Positions 17,589 through 24,858 of a stretch of DNA of 64,000 nucleotides are shown in pieces. The DNA lies in NCBI GenBank assembly GCA_937922235.1, contig CAKZVC010000047.1:62001-126000 (forward strand), in the 5' to 3' direction. The notes under the pieces were generated by a model that saw only the letters and a program-made list of their open reading frames with translations, had not been told where the DNA came from and searched no databases. Numbering within the stretch: the stretch's first letter is position 1; each line of letters opens with the position of its first letter. The DNA comes from an uncultured Acidimicrobiales bacterium (GTDB lineage Bacteria; Actinomycetota; Acidimicrobiia; Acidimicrobiales; SHLQ01). The translations under genes were made by a program, and so were the position numbers.

Positions 17589-18185
17589 ATGCAGACCCTG
17601 GCGGACGACAACGATCTCATTCGAGCGGCGCAGAACGGCGATATGGCCTCGCTCGAGATCCTGCTCGACCGACACCACGATCGGCTTCGAGCCGTCTGCG
17701 CGAAGGTCGTTGGCCGAGGTGCCGACGCCGACGATGCCACCCAAATGGCATTGATCTCGATCGTGAAGAACCTCGAGAAATACGACGGACGGGCCAAGTT
17801 CACGACCTGGTCGTATCGCATTGCCACAAACGCCGCGATCGACGAACTGCGCCGCCGCAACCGGCGTCAGGCCGACTCGATTGATGACGAAGAAGGCCAC
17901 CTGCAGATCGCGTCGATCGGAAACATGAGTGAAGCGGTCACCGCCTCGATGGTGGTGAACGAGGCGCTCGAAAACCTGGCCGAAGAATTCCGACTTCCCG
18001 TCATTCTCCGGGACTTGTGCGGAATGGATTATGAACAGATCTCCGAGGTGTTGGAAATAGCGCCGGGAACCGTACGGTCGAGGATCGCTCGCGGTCGCGG
18101 CAAGCTCGCCGACATCATCGGTGATGTGACAAGTGGCGGGAACCAGGACACCGATTCGGGCGTACAAGGAACCGACGATGAGTAA
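17589..18185 (+). CDS. sigM: ECF sigma factor (SigM-like)
   Basis: A 198-residue extracytoplasmic-function sigma factor. Region 2 contains DADDATQMALISIVKNLEKYDGRAKF and the DNA-melting segment TWSYRIATNAAIDELRRRNRR; region 4 is LPVILRDLCGMDYEQISEVLEIAPGTVRSRIARGRGKL, a helix-turn-helix for the -35 element. The start ATG at 17589 lies 2 bp after the kinase stop. The downstream gene overlaps by 8 bp and encodes its membrane anti-sigma factor. The place ahead of trxB-trxA matches sigM of mycobacteria and streptomycetes, which answers to envelope and thiol stress. Confidence 0.9.
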   Translation: MQTLADDNDLIRAAQNGDMASLEILLDRHHDRLRAVCAKVVGRGADADDATQMALISIVKNLEKYDGRAKFTTWSYRIATNAAIDELRRRNRRQADSIDDEEGHLQIASIGNMSEAVTASMVVNEALENLAEEFRLPVILRDLCGMDYEQISEVLEIAPGTVRSRIARGRGKLADIIGDVTSGGNQDTDSGVQGTDDE

Positions 18186-19143
18186 CGAACGCTATGACGA
18201 CGAGGTTCTCTCGGCCATCATCGATGATGAGGCCGACGCAGAGCTTGTCGCGTCTGTTCGCAACGATTCCGACGCTTCCCTCCGGCTCGAGCACATGCGT
18301 CAGGCCGTCCAGCTTGTGGCCGAAGAGCCTGCGCCGGCAACCGCCGAGCGTCGATCTGCCTCCATCGCCGCTGCGCTCGCGGCAGCCACACCAGCACCTG
18401 AGGTCACTTCACTGGCCGCTGCCCGTCACGAGAAAAAGCAAGCTGAGAAGAAGCGCAACATCCCCACCTGGGCTGCTGCAGTAGCGGCTGCCGTTGCATT
18501 CGTTGTTGCCATTCCGATCGCCATCAGCTTGGGTCTTGGCGGCGGTGAATCGACTGATACGGCAACCGCGACCGACTCGGCGGGCGATTCAGCCAGCTTG
18601 GATGTAGGCGAGACGTCCGACTTCGGCGGCGCCGAAGCCATGGCCGATTCGGCGGACGACGTCGTAGAAGAGGCCATGGAAGAGGAAGCCATGGAGGAAT
18701 CCGACGAGGCCATGGAAGACGACGCCATGGAAGAGGAAGCCATGGAAGAACCCGCTGAGGCCATGGAAGAAGAAGGCGAAGGGGTTCGGTCGACCGTCGT
18801 CGAAGCCGAAGCGCCCGCCGCCATCGGCGATGAAGCGATCGCCCAGGCGCTCACCACCCGACAGCTCCGCAATCGGGCCAACCTCGTGTCGGTCAACAAC
18901 CTCGACAACCTCGAAAGCCTCATCGACCTCTCCATCCGACCGCGCTACAGCGCAGAGCAGATGGAATCGGCCAACGTCTCGCCCGAGTGTTTGCAGGCCA
19001 GTCAAGACGTCACAAGCGACACTCCGTACGACCTCGTCAACCTCACGCCATTCGGCGGCGAAGACCGACTCATCTTGGTGGAATTTGCCGATGATGGAAG
19101 CACACGTGTGCTCGACGCAGAGGACTGCGCTCCGCTTCGATAG
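18178..19143 (+). CDS. Membrane anti-sigma factor with acidic EAMEE repeats
   Basis: A 321-residue single-pass membrane protein and the likely antagonist of the sigma factor upstream, which it overlaps by 8 bp with an AAGGA ribosome site. Residues ~1-90 form a helical cytoplasmic sigma-binding part (opening with ERYDDEVLSAIIDDEADAE), followed by a membrane segment (~97-120, TWAAAVAAAVAFVVAIPIAI). It has no HxxxCxxC zinc motif. The external part has an exceptional acidic tract built on EAMEEE-type repeats (~163-200), then a compact C-terminal domain with two cysteines (SPECLQ, AEDCAPLR). The repeat tract is very unlike its neighbours. Confidence 0.8.
   Translation: MSNERYDDEVLSAIIDDEADAELVASVRNDSDASLRLEHMRQAVQLVAEEPAPATAERRSASIAAALAAATPAPEVTSLAAARHEKKQAEKKRNIPTWAAAVAAAVAFVVAIPIAISLGLGGGESTDTATATDSAGDSASLDVGETSDFGGAEAMADSADDVVEEAMEEEAMEESDEAMEDDAMEEEAMEEPAEAMEEEGEGVRSTVVEAEAPAAIGDEAIAQALTTRQLRNRANLVSVNNLDNLESLIDLSIRPRYSAEQMESANVSPECLQASQDVTSDTPYDLVNLTPFGGEDRLILVEFADDGSTRVLDAEDCAPLR
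18666..18777 (+). repeat. Coding tandem repeat (GCCATGGAAGA units)
   Basis: The core GCCATGGA recurs seven times within about 110 bp at 12- to 24-bp intervals, coding for Glu-Ala-Met-Glu units in the external part of the anti-sigma factor. Such tracts can change length by slippage. Confidence 0.8.
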
Positions 19144-19152
19144 GCTCTCGGC

Positions 19153-19461
19153 ATGACTTCGCCAACCGACTCGACGCCTGACTGGCCTCAGCAAGCAACC
19201 GAAACCATCGTCGGCCTCGTCGACAACGTGAAGTACAAGACCACGCAGCCGGCAACAAAAGCCGCCCGAGGTCTCGTTTATGGAATGGTGATCGTCATTC
19301 TTGGTGTTCCTGCTGTGATCATGCTTCTCGTGGGCATCGTCCACCTGCTCAACATGGCCAGCAACGATCTTCTCGGACTGGGTGTGTGGTTGGTGTACCT
19401 CGTCCTCGGGTTGATCTTCACCATTGCTGGTTGGGTTCTGTGGCGTAAACGCGTCGCATAA
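19153..19461 (+). CDS. Small two-helix membrane protein
   Basis: A 102-residue protein with two membrane segments (~45-68 and ~77-97) separated by NMASNDLLGLG and ending in RKR. It resembles phage-holin-III-like/DUF1469 small membrane proteins and holds the slot between the anti-sigma gene and trxB that is often filled in Actinobacteria by short hydrophobic proteins. The N-terminal 35 residues are hydrophilic and probably cytoplasmic. The function is unknown. It starts 9 bp after the anti-sigma stop and is likely in the same transcript. Confidence 0.7.
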   Translation: MTSPTDSTPDWPQQATETIVGLVDNVKYKTTQPATKAARGLVYGMVIVILGVPAVIMLLVGIVHLLNMASNDLLGLGVWLVYLVLGLIFTIAGWVLWRKRVA

Positions 19462-19503
19462 GTCAACTACACACCGGCTCACCGCCACATCGAAGGAACC
19501 ACC

Positions 19504-20469
19504 ATGGCTGATACCCCTGTCCGCGAAGTCGTCATCATTGGCTCGGGCCCCGCTGGCCTGACCGCAGCGATCTACACCGCCCGTGCTGGCCTCGAACCGC
19601 TTGTGCTCGAAGGTGAACCGTCCTCCACGAGCGATCAGCCCGGAGGACAGCTCATGCTCACCACCGAGGTCGAGAACTACCCCGGCTTTCCCGAAGGTGT
19701 GATGGGCCCCGAACTCATGATGCACTTCAAGGCCCAAGCCGAGCGCTTTGGTGCCGAGGTCAAGACCGTCAAGGCGTCGAAAGTCGACCTGTCCGAGCGT
19801 CCGTTCAAGGTATGGGTCGGCAAAGATGTCGACGCCGAGCCGACGTATCTCGCGAAGTCGGTCATCGTATCGACCGGCGCACAATCGCTCATGCTCGGTC
19901 TCGATCGTGAAGTCGAACTCATTGGCCACGGACTCTCAACGTGTGCAACCTGCGACGGCTTCTTCTTCCGCGATCAAGAAATCGCCGTTGTCGGTGGCGG
20001 CGACTCGGCACTCGAAGAGGCCATGTTCCTCAGCCGATTCGCCTCAAAGATCTACCTACTCGTCCGTCGCGACGAGCTCCGCGCCTCGAAGATCATGCAA
20101 GACCGCGCCATGGCCAACGAGAAAATCGAAATCATGTGGAACACCTCGCTCGTCGAATACGTGGGCGACACCAAGATCGAGAAGGTCAAGATCCAAAACA
20201 ACGTCGACGAGTCGATCTCCGACCTTGACGTCACCGGCGTGTTCATCGCCATTGGCCACAAGCCCAGCACCGCGCTGTTCGAAGGCCAGCTCGACATGAA
20301 AGACAACGGCTACCTGAAGACCGTGCCTGGTCGAACCGCAACAAACATCGAAGGTGTCTTTGCGTCAGGCGACGTCCAGGACGACTACTACCGCCAAGCA
20401 ATCACCGCCGCAGGATCGGGCTGCCAAGCAGCACTCGAAGCCGAGCGCTGGCTCGAAGAGCAAGAGTAG
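19504..20469 (+). CDS. trxB: Thioredoxin-disulfide reductase
   Basis: A 321-residue FAD/NADPH enzyme that reduces thioredoxin. It has the FAD motif IIGSGPAGLTAAIYTARAGL at the N-terminus, the redox-active CATC disulfide at residues 147-150 (STCATCDG), the NADPH motif VVGGGDSALEEA (~168), and the second FAD motif VFASGDVQDDYYRQA near residue 285. The length is normal. A GAAGGAA ribosome site precedes the ATG. It lies directly upstream of trxA, and the SigM context suggests control by thiol or envelope stress. Confidence 0.98.
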   Translation: MADTPVREVVIIGSGPAGLTAAIYTARAGLEPLVLEGEPSSTSDQPGGQLMLTTEVENYPGFPEGVMGPELMMHFKAQAERFGAEVKTVKASKVDLSERPFKVWVGKDVDAEPTYLAKSVIVSTGAQSLMLGLDREVELIGHGLSTCATCDGFFFRDQEIAVVGGGDSALEEAMFLSRFASKIYLLVRRDELRASKIMQDRAMANEKIEIMWNTSLVEYVGDTKIEKVKIQNNVDESISDLDVTGVFIAIGHKPSTALFEGQLDMKDNGYLKTVPGRTATNIEGVFASGDVQDDYYRQAITAAGSGCQAALEAERWLEEQE

Positions 20470-20547
20470 ACTCGATCCCCGCCAGGGAATCTCGCGGCAT
20501 CAACGCGTGTTCCCTCCATACCCCTTCGCACGACAGAAAGACCTCTC

Positions 20548-20877
20548 ATGGCTGATGCAGACATCCTCACACTGACCGACGACAACTTCGAAATGTCACT
20601 CGGTATGGAAGAAACGCCTGTGCTCGTCGACTTCTGGGCCGACTGGTGCGGACCATGTAAGGGTCTGGCTGTCGTGCTTGAAGAGATCGCCGAAGAACAG
20701 GCCGGCAACATCAAGATCGCCAAGGTCAACGTTGACGACGCACCATCGACCACGATCCAGCACGAAGTACTCTCGCTGCCAACCATGATCGTGTTCAAGC
20801 ATGGCGAGCCCGTCGCCAAGATCCCTGGAGCTCAGGGCAAGGACACCATCTTGGAGATCCTCTCCGAATTTATGTAG
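20548..20877 (+). CDS. trxA: Thioredoxin
   Basis: A 109-residue thioredoxin with the active site WCGPCK at residues 33-38 and the cis-proline loop SLPTMIVFKHG near residue 73. It is the electron carrier for ribonucleotide reductase and disulfide repair, reduced by the TrxB encoded 78 bp upstream. One difference from most members is that the residue after the active site helix reads GLAVVLEE rather than the usual APxLEE. A hairpin follows the stop codon. Confidence 0.97.
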   Translation: MADADILTLTDDNFEMSLGMEETPVLVDFWADWCGPCKGLAVVLEEIAEEQAGNIKIAKVNVDDAPSTTIQHEVLSLPTMIVFKHGEPVAKIPGAQGKDTILEILSEFM

Positions 20878-20881
20878 GTAT

Positions 20882-20907
20882 CAAGTCAGCCCTGACGGGC
20901 TTCCTTG
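20882..20907 (+). terminator. Hairpin after trxA
   Basis: CAAG-tc-AGCCC-TGAC-GGGCT-tc-CTTG forms a stem of 5 plus 4 pairs with one internal mismatch, 4 bp after the trxA stop. There is no T-run, so it may be a weak or Rho-aided terminator. Confidence 0.45.
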
Positions 20908-21040
20908 AACCCGAGTTTCTCGCCTGGGGGCTCGAAACATCGATGGATAGAACCGCGCGCTCTGTTGGTCAGCCCTGGCGAGCGGATCTCGTATGGGTGG
21001 CTCCGACCATCTTCTTTGGTTAGCGCATACAGTCGGCCGT

Positions 21041-22030
21041 ATGGAAGAAACCCCCCGACCGCCGCGCCTTGCGCGTGGTGATGTTGGCGAAGCCGTCGTC
21101 GACCTTCACCGCCAGCTCACGCTTGCCGGCTACCTCGTCGAGACCGTGCATCTCGACCGCTTCGACGTATCCACGCACAATGCCGTCGAGGCCTTCCAAA
21201 AACGACGCGGCCTCGAACCAACCGGCATTGTCGGAGGCGAGACCTGGAAGTCACTTGCCGAGGCCGCACACAACTTCGGCGAACGGTTGCTGTGTCGCCG
21301 AACACCCATGATGCGCGGCGACGACGTTGCCGAACTTCAGCTGCTCTTAGGAAGCCTCGGGTTCGACAGCGGATGGATCGACGGCATCTTCGGTCCTGAA
21401 ACCGAGAGTGCCGTTGCAGACTTCCAACGCAACGCAGGGCTCCCCGTCGACGGCGTTGCCGGACCGACGACCGTAGACACCCTCACACGCCTCAGGCTCT
21501 CGGCTAACGCTGCGCGACCGGTCGCAGCGATCCGTGAGCAAGAGCGTCTCCGCAACGGCCCTAAGGGCCTTGTCGGGCGCCGCATGGTCGTTGGTGACTT
21601 CGGCTTCTCCCCAAGCGTTGCCGGCGAATTGGGCGTAACGCTCCGCAAAGCCGGCGCCCGAGTGCTCTTGCTGAACCACAATGACGGTTCAACCCATGCC
21701 CGAGCATCAAACCAATTCGATGCCGAGCTCTACATCGGGCTCATGGCTGTGCACGAAGAAACCCTCACAGCGTCGTATTACGAGACAGACTCGTTCTCGT
21801 CCTACGGCGGCAAGGATCTGGCCAACTTCGCCGTCGACTCGTTGTCGCTCGCCATGCGTATGCCAGGCAACGTTGAGGGCACGCGAACGCCTGTGCTTCG
21901 AGAGACGCGGATGCCAGCGGTGGTGTTCCGTCTTGGACCCCGCGATGAAATCGCGACCCAGAAGACCGCGATCGCCGCAGCGATTCATGAGGCCTTGACG
22001 AAGTGGGTACTCGTACCAGCTGATGCCTAA
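21041..22030 (+). CDS. cwlM: CwlM-like peptidoglycan-binding protein with degenerate amidase domain
   Basis: A 329-residue protein of the CwlM type: two PG_binding_1 domains (residues ~10-75, AVEAFQKRRGLEPTGIVG; ~92-155, AVADFQRNAGLPVDGVAG) and a C-terminal amidase_3-like domain. The zinc-ligand motifs of active amidases are not visible: the first His region reads RMVVGDFGFS and the SIHAN region reads YIGLMAV. In Mycobacterium, CwlM at the same locus acts as a regulator of MurA rather than as an amidase, and a similar role is inferred here. ATG at 21041 is chosen over GTG/ATG codons near 20993 since the PG-binding fold begins right after it. Confidence 0.82.
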   Translation: MEETPRPPRLARGDVGEAVVDLHRQLTLAGYLVETVHLDRFDVSTHNAVEAFQKRRGLEPTGIVGGETWKSLAEAAHNFGERLLCRRTPMMRGDDVAELQLLLGSLGFDSGWIDGIFGPETESAVADFQRNAGLPVDGVAGPTTVDTLTRLRLSANAARPVAAIREQERLRNGPKGLVGRRMVVGDFGFSPSVAGELGVTLRKAGARVLLLNHNDGSTHARASNQFDAELYIGLMAVHEETLTASYYETDSFSSYGGKDLANFAVDSLSLAMRMPGNVEGTRTPVLRETRMPAVVFRLGPRDEIATQKTAIAAAIHEALTKWVLVPADA

Positions 22031-22049
22031 TCGAACAGGTGTTCGATTA
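22028..22049. terminator. Bidirectional hairpin between cwlM and parB
   Basis: TAATCGAAC-AGGT-GTTCGATTA is a perfect 9-bp stem with a 4-nt loop that starts at the cwlM stop codon and lies 14 bp from the convergent parB stop. It can serve both strands. Confidence 0.65.
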
Positions 22050-22063
22050 ATGGTATCTTTGGA

Positions 22064-22966
22064 TCAGGTCGCGATAATGCGGTAGATCCGTTCAAGATCG
22101 TCGAGATCGGCGTAGTCGATGACGATCTTGCCCTTCTTCGCGCCAAGGCTTACTCCGACTGACGTATCAAGGCGTTCAGAGAGCATGCGCTCGAGCTCAA
22201 GAACCGCGGGGGCACGCGTTGTACCTGGTGAGGGCTTCGCCTTTGGCGTAGGTGCATCTTCGGTAGCTGCCTCTTCGCCGCTAGGAGTTAGCACGTCAGA
22301 TGCAAGTGGCTCGCCCTTGATGAGACGCTCCACATCACGCACGGTCAGGTCTTCAGCAACGACGCGCTCAGCAAGAGCAACCTGCTCGGCTTCAGCCTCA
22401 ACACCGAGAAGCGCCCGCGCGTGACCCGCGCTCAAACGGCCGTCAGCCACGAACCCTTGCACTGATGACGGCAACGCCAGTAGCCGCATGATGTTGGCCA
22501 CTGCCGAGCGAGACTTGCCGACACGCTTGGCGATCTTGGCCTGAGTGAAGTCGAAGTCGTCGACGAGCTGCTGGTACGCCGCCGCTTCTTCTAGCGCGTT
22601 CAGATCCTGGCGGTGGAGGTTCTCAACCAGAGCGTGTTCAAGCGAGGTTGTGTCGTCGGCATCTCGAACGATGACGGGGACATCTTGCAGGCCAGCGCGC
22701 TTTGCTGCTCGCCAACGTCGCTCCCCCGCAATCAGCTCATACCGATCGCCGTCTTTGCGAACCAGCAGCGGCTGAAGGACACCGAGCTCACGTACCGAGT
22801 TCGTCAACGCATCGAGTGTCTCTTCGTCGAAGTGCTCACGTGGCTGGTACTGGTTGGCGTGGATAGACGAGACGGCGACAGTTTGGAATGTCGCGTCGGA
22901 GTCGTCAGTAACGTCCGACGGGATGAGCGCGCCGAGGCCGCGACCTAGACCACCTTGTCGAGTCAT
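22064..22966 (-). CDS. parB: Chromosome partition protein ParB
   Basis: A 300-residue ParB. The N-terminal CTP-binding domain has NQYQPREHFDEETLDAL and the box II motif IAGERRWRAAKRAGL; the centre has the helix-turn-helix KIAKRVGKSRSAVANIMRLL that reads parS; the C-terminus (LEKIVIDYADLDDLERIYRII-like) dimerises. It opens with the typical RQGGLGRGLGALIP. It loads as a sliding clamp at the parS sites at 23974-24154. Its ATG overlaps the parA stop by 4 bp, so the pair is translationally coupled. Confidence 0.97.
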   Translation of the reverse strand: MTRQGGLGRGLGALIPSDVTDDSDATFQTVAVSSIHANQYQPREHFDEETLDALTNSVRELGVLQPLLVRKDGDRYELIAGERRWRAAKRAGLQDVPVIVRDADDTTSLEHALVENLHRQDLNALEEAAAYQQLVDDFDFTQAKIAKRVGKSRSAVANIMRLLALPSSVQGFVADGRLSAGHARALLGVEAEAEQVALAERVVAEDLTVRDVERLIKGEPLASDVLTPSGEEAATEDAPTPKAKPSPGTTRAPAVLELERMLSERLDTSVGVSLGAKKGKIVIDYADLDDLERIYRIIAT

Positions 22967-23922
22967 TCTTCTTCCTTTGCATCAGCCGCCGCTTCATCGA
23001 TTCCAGCTTGTGCTTCGTTCGACGACTCAGCCGGTGCATCGTCGTCGGCAGATGTCTCCGTAAGTGTTTCAGGTGCGATTCCGACGCCTGGAGCCGGTGG
23101 AGCCACCGCTGGAGCACTTTCGAGGTCAAGTTCGTTGCCAAGTACTTCGTTCGCTAAATCTCGGTATGCCTGGGCTCCACGGTTGTCCGGGTCAAATACA
23201 GTAATCGGTTGTCCATATGATGGCGCCTCAGAGAGTCGGACGACTCGAGGGATAACGATCTTGCAGACCTTGTCACCAAAGTGATTGCGAACTTCGTCGA
23301 CAACCTGTCCGGCGAGCTTCGTACGTGCGTCGTACATCACGAGGACGATCGTCGAGATTTCGAGTGCCTGGTTCAGGCTCTTGCGAACGAGGTCGACGTT
23401 GCGAACCAGCTGACCGACACCTTCCAGCGCGTAGTACTCGCACTGAATTGGCACAAGTACTTCAGTTGCCGCGACAAGCGCGTTGATCGTTAGAAGACCA
23501 AGTGACGGTGGGCAGTCAATAAAGACGAAGTCGTAGTCATCAACAATTGGTGCGAGGGCATCGATAAGGCGCCGCTCTCGATTGAAGCCGGGGACCAACT
23601 CGATCTCTGCACCAGCGAGATCCAAACTCGAAGGTGCAACAAAGAGGCCTTCGACATCAGCAGCTGGCTCGAGCGTGTCCTCTAGGGGAGTGTCCCCGAG
23701 AAGCACGTCGTACATGTTCTTCTCGATCGCTCGAGGGTTGATACCAAGACCAGTGCTTGCGTTCGCCTGCGGATCGAGATCGATCAGGAGAACTCGCTGA
23801 CCGAGCTCAGCAAGTGCTGCTCCCAGGTTGACTGTAGTCGTGGTCTTTCCGACGCCGCCCTTTTGGTTGGCGATGGCGATGACACGCGTCTTTGACGCAG
23901 TGATCTGTTCCATAGAGTCCAT
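22963..23922 (-). CDS. parA: Chromosome partition ATPase ParA
   Basis: A 319-residue Walker-type ATPase that moves ParB-parS complexes. The deviant Walker A motif is KGGVGKTTTT at residues 21-30, followed by LLIDLDPQANASTGLG (A') and VFIDCPPSLGLLT (Walker B). The first ATG (23922) or the second (23913, MEQITAS) could start translation. After residue ~265 there is an unusual acidic, low-complexity tail (TETSADDDAPAESSN region) not present in most ParA proteins, which may act in membrane or partner binding. Upstream lie the parS sites. Confidence 0.96.
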   Translation of the reverse strand: MDSMEQITASKTRVIAIANQKGGVGKTTTTVNLGAALAELGQRVLLIDLDPQANASTGLGINPRAIEKNMYDVLLGDTPLEDTLEPAADVEGLFVAPSSLDLAGAEIELVPGFNRERRLIDALAPIVDDYDFVFIDCPPSLGLLTINALVAATEVLVPIQCEYYALEGVGQLVRNVDLVRKSLNQALEISTIVLVMYDARTKLAGQVVDEVRNHFGDKVCKIVIPRVVRLSEAPSYGQPITVFDPDNRGAQAYRDLANEVLGNELDLESAPAVAPPAPGVGIAPETLTETSADDDAPAESSNEAQAGIDEAAADAKEEE

Positions 23923-23973
23923 ATGTCACCAACCGTAATACACCAACAACCACAGGTGGTGGCAGGCAAGCGA

Positions 23974-23989
23974 TGTTTCACGTGAAACA
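23974..23989. promoter_or_regulatory. parS site 1
   Basis: Perfect match to the bacterial parS consensus TGTTTCACGTGAAACA, in the 288-bp gap between parA and rsmG. Confidence 0.97.
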
Positions 23990-24026
23990 GGGGATTGTTG
24001 AGAATTCAACGATTGGCGCTGCTGAG

Positions 24027-24042
24027 TGTTTCACGTGAAACA
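24027..24042. promoter_or_regulatory. parS site 2
   Basis: Second perfect copy of TGTTTCACGTGAAACA, 53 bp from the first, start to start. Confidence 0.97.
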
Positions 24043-24082
24043 CCCAAACCCCTGATATCTCAACAAATCACGTCATCACCAC

Positions 24083-24099
24083 ATGGGGTCTGACCCCAT
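24083..24099. repeat. GGGGTCTGACCCC palindrome in the parS region
   Basis: ATGGGGTCTGACCCCAT is a near-perfect 17-bp palindrome between parS sites 2 and 3. The same GGGTCTGACCCC core occurs in at least six other places in this window (see findings). Confidence 0.7.
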
Positions 24100-24138
24100 C
24101 GGGCTAACCGACAAGATCGGGGCTGACTCAGGCGGGGG

Positions 24139-24154
24139 TGTTTCACGTGAAACA
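24139..24154. promoter_or_regulatory. parS site 3
   Basis: Third perfect copy of TGTTTCACGTGAAACA, 56 bp before the rsmG stop codon. The three sites together mark the centromere-like region about 4 kb from dnaA. Confidence 0.97.
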
Positions 24155-24210
24155 GCTCAGTTCAGTTGGGAACCTTCGATGCTGTAAGGCAAGCGGCGTG
24201 GGGATGAGTG

Positions 24211-24822
24211 TTAGAACAGGGGCTTCTTCCGAGCGCCCTTGCGGGGGATACCGTCAATTGGCTGCTCGGTGCGCGTGAACCGCACATAGCGACCTGCTTC
24301 AGTTTCCCACTCACCCGTGAACTCGAGACCAACCAGATCGAGTCCCTTGATAGGCCAGCGTTCCTCAAGCACGGAATCGTACGGTTCACTCACCAAGAGT
24401 TGGCCTCCGGCACGAAGAAACGGCGCTGCGCACTCTGCCGTGTCACCTGGAGGACCAAACGATCGTGAGGTCACCCAGTCCGCGGTGCCACGAAGTTCTC
24501 CGTGTCCGACTACTGCTGCGTCATCAGCGACGACGTGCACGCGGTCGGAGAGCTCCAAGCGGTGAATAGCCCGGCGTAACAGGTCTGTGCGTCCACCACG
24601 GCGCTCGATGAGCGTCCACTCCGTGGTGGGGTAGGCATCAGCCAATATCAAGGCTGGCAACCCCGCACCGCTACCGATATCGACGATGTGGCCGGTGAAG
24701 GCGGTAATCGGATCGTCGGAAAAAGCAACAAACCCCATGGCGTGATCGCCATGGGGTTTGCTTTCACCACCGAATTGTCCTGCTTGAATCCCCTCGCGCA
24801 AGATGTCTTCGGTAGAACGCAT
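24211..24822 (-). CDS. rsmG: 16S rRNA (guanine-N7) methyltransferase
   Basis: RsmG (GidB), 203 residues, methylates G527 of 16S rRNA with SAM; loss gives low-level streptomycin resistance in many bacteria. SAM motif I is VDIGSGAGLPALILADAYP at ~47, followed by WTLIERRGGRTDLLRRAI and the VTSRSFGPP motif. The usual ~20 extra N-terminal residues with the WNRxxNLT signature are missing: the protein instead opens with a Gly/His-rich stretch that contains a perfect DNA palindrome (24729-24760). The start could thus differ from 24822. It lies in the order rsmG, jag, yidC as in most Actinobacteria. Confidence 0.92.
   Translation of the reverse strand: MRSTEDILREGIQAGQFGGESKPHGDHAMGFVAFSDDPITAFTGHIVDIGSGAGLPALILADAYPTTEWTLIERRGGRTDLLRRAIHRLELSDRVHVVADDAAVVGHGELRGTADWVTSRSFGPPGDTAECAAPFLRAGGQLLVSEPYDSVLEERWPIKGLDLVGLEFTGEWETEAGRYVRFTRTEQPIDGIPRKGARKKPLF
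24729..24760. repeat. 14-bp perfect inverted repeat inside rsmG 5' end
   Basis: CAAACCCCATGGCG and its exact reverse complement are separated by TGAT. The hairpin lies in codons ~21-31 of rsmG as annotated, just ahead of the SAM motif. Confidence 0.85.
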
Positions 24823-24858
24823 CAGCTAGTTCTACCAGCTGACGTCCTTATGCGGGCA

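Noticed and set aside
18589-19929. Long minus-strand frame across the anti-sigma gene and trxB
   Set aside because: It is the shadow of genes with strong homology on the plus strand; the His/Gly/Phe-rich composition follows from the acidic repeats read backwards.
24021-24154. parS sites as a phage or plasmid insertion mark
   Set aside because: Three standard parS copies next to chromosomal parAB and near oriC are normal for a chromosome.
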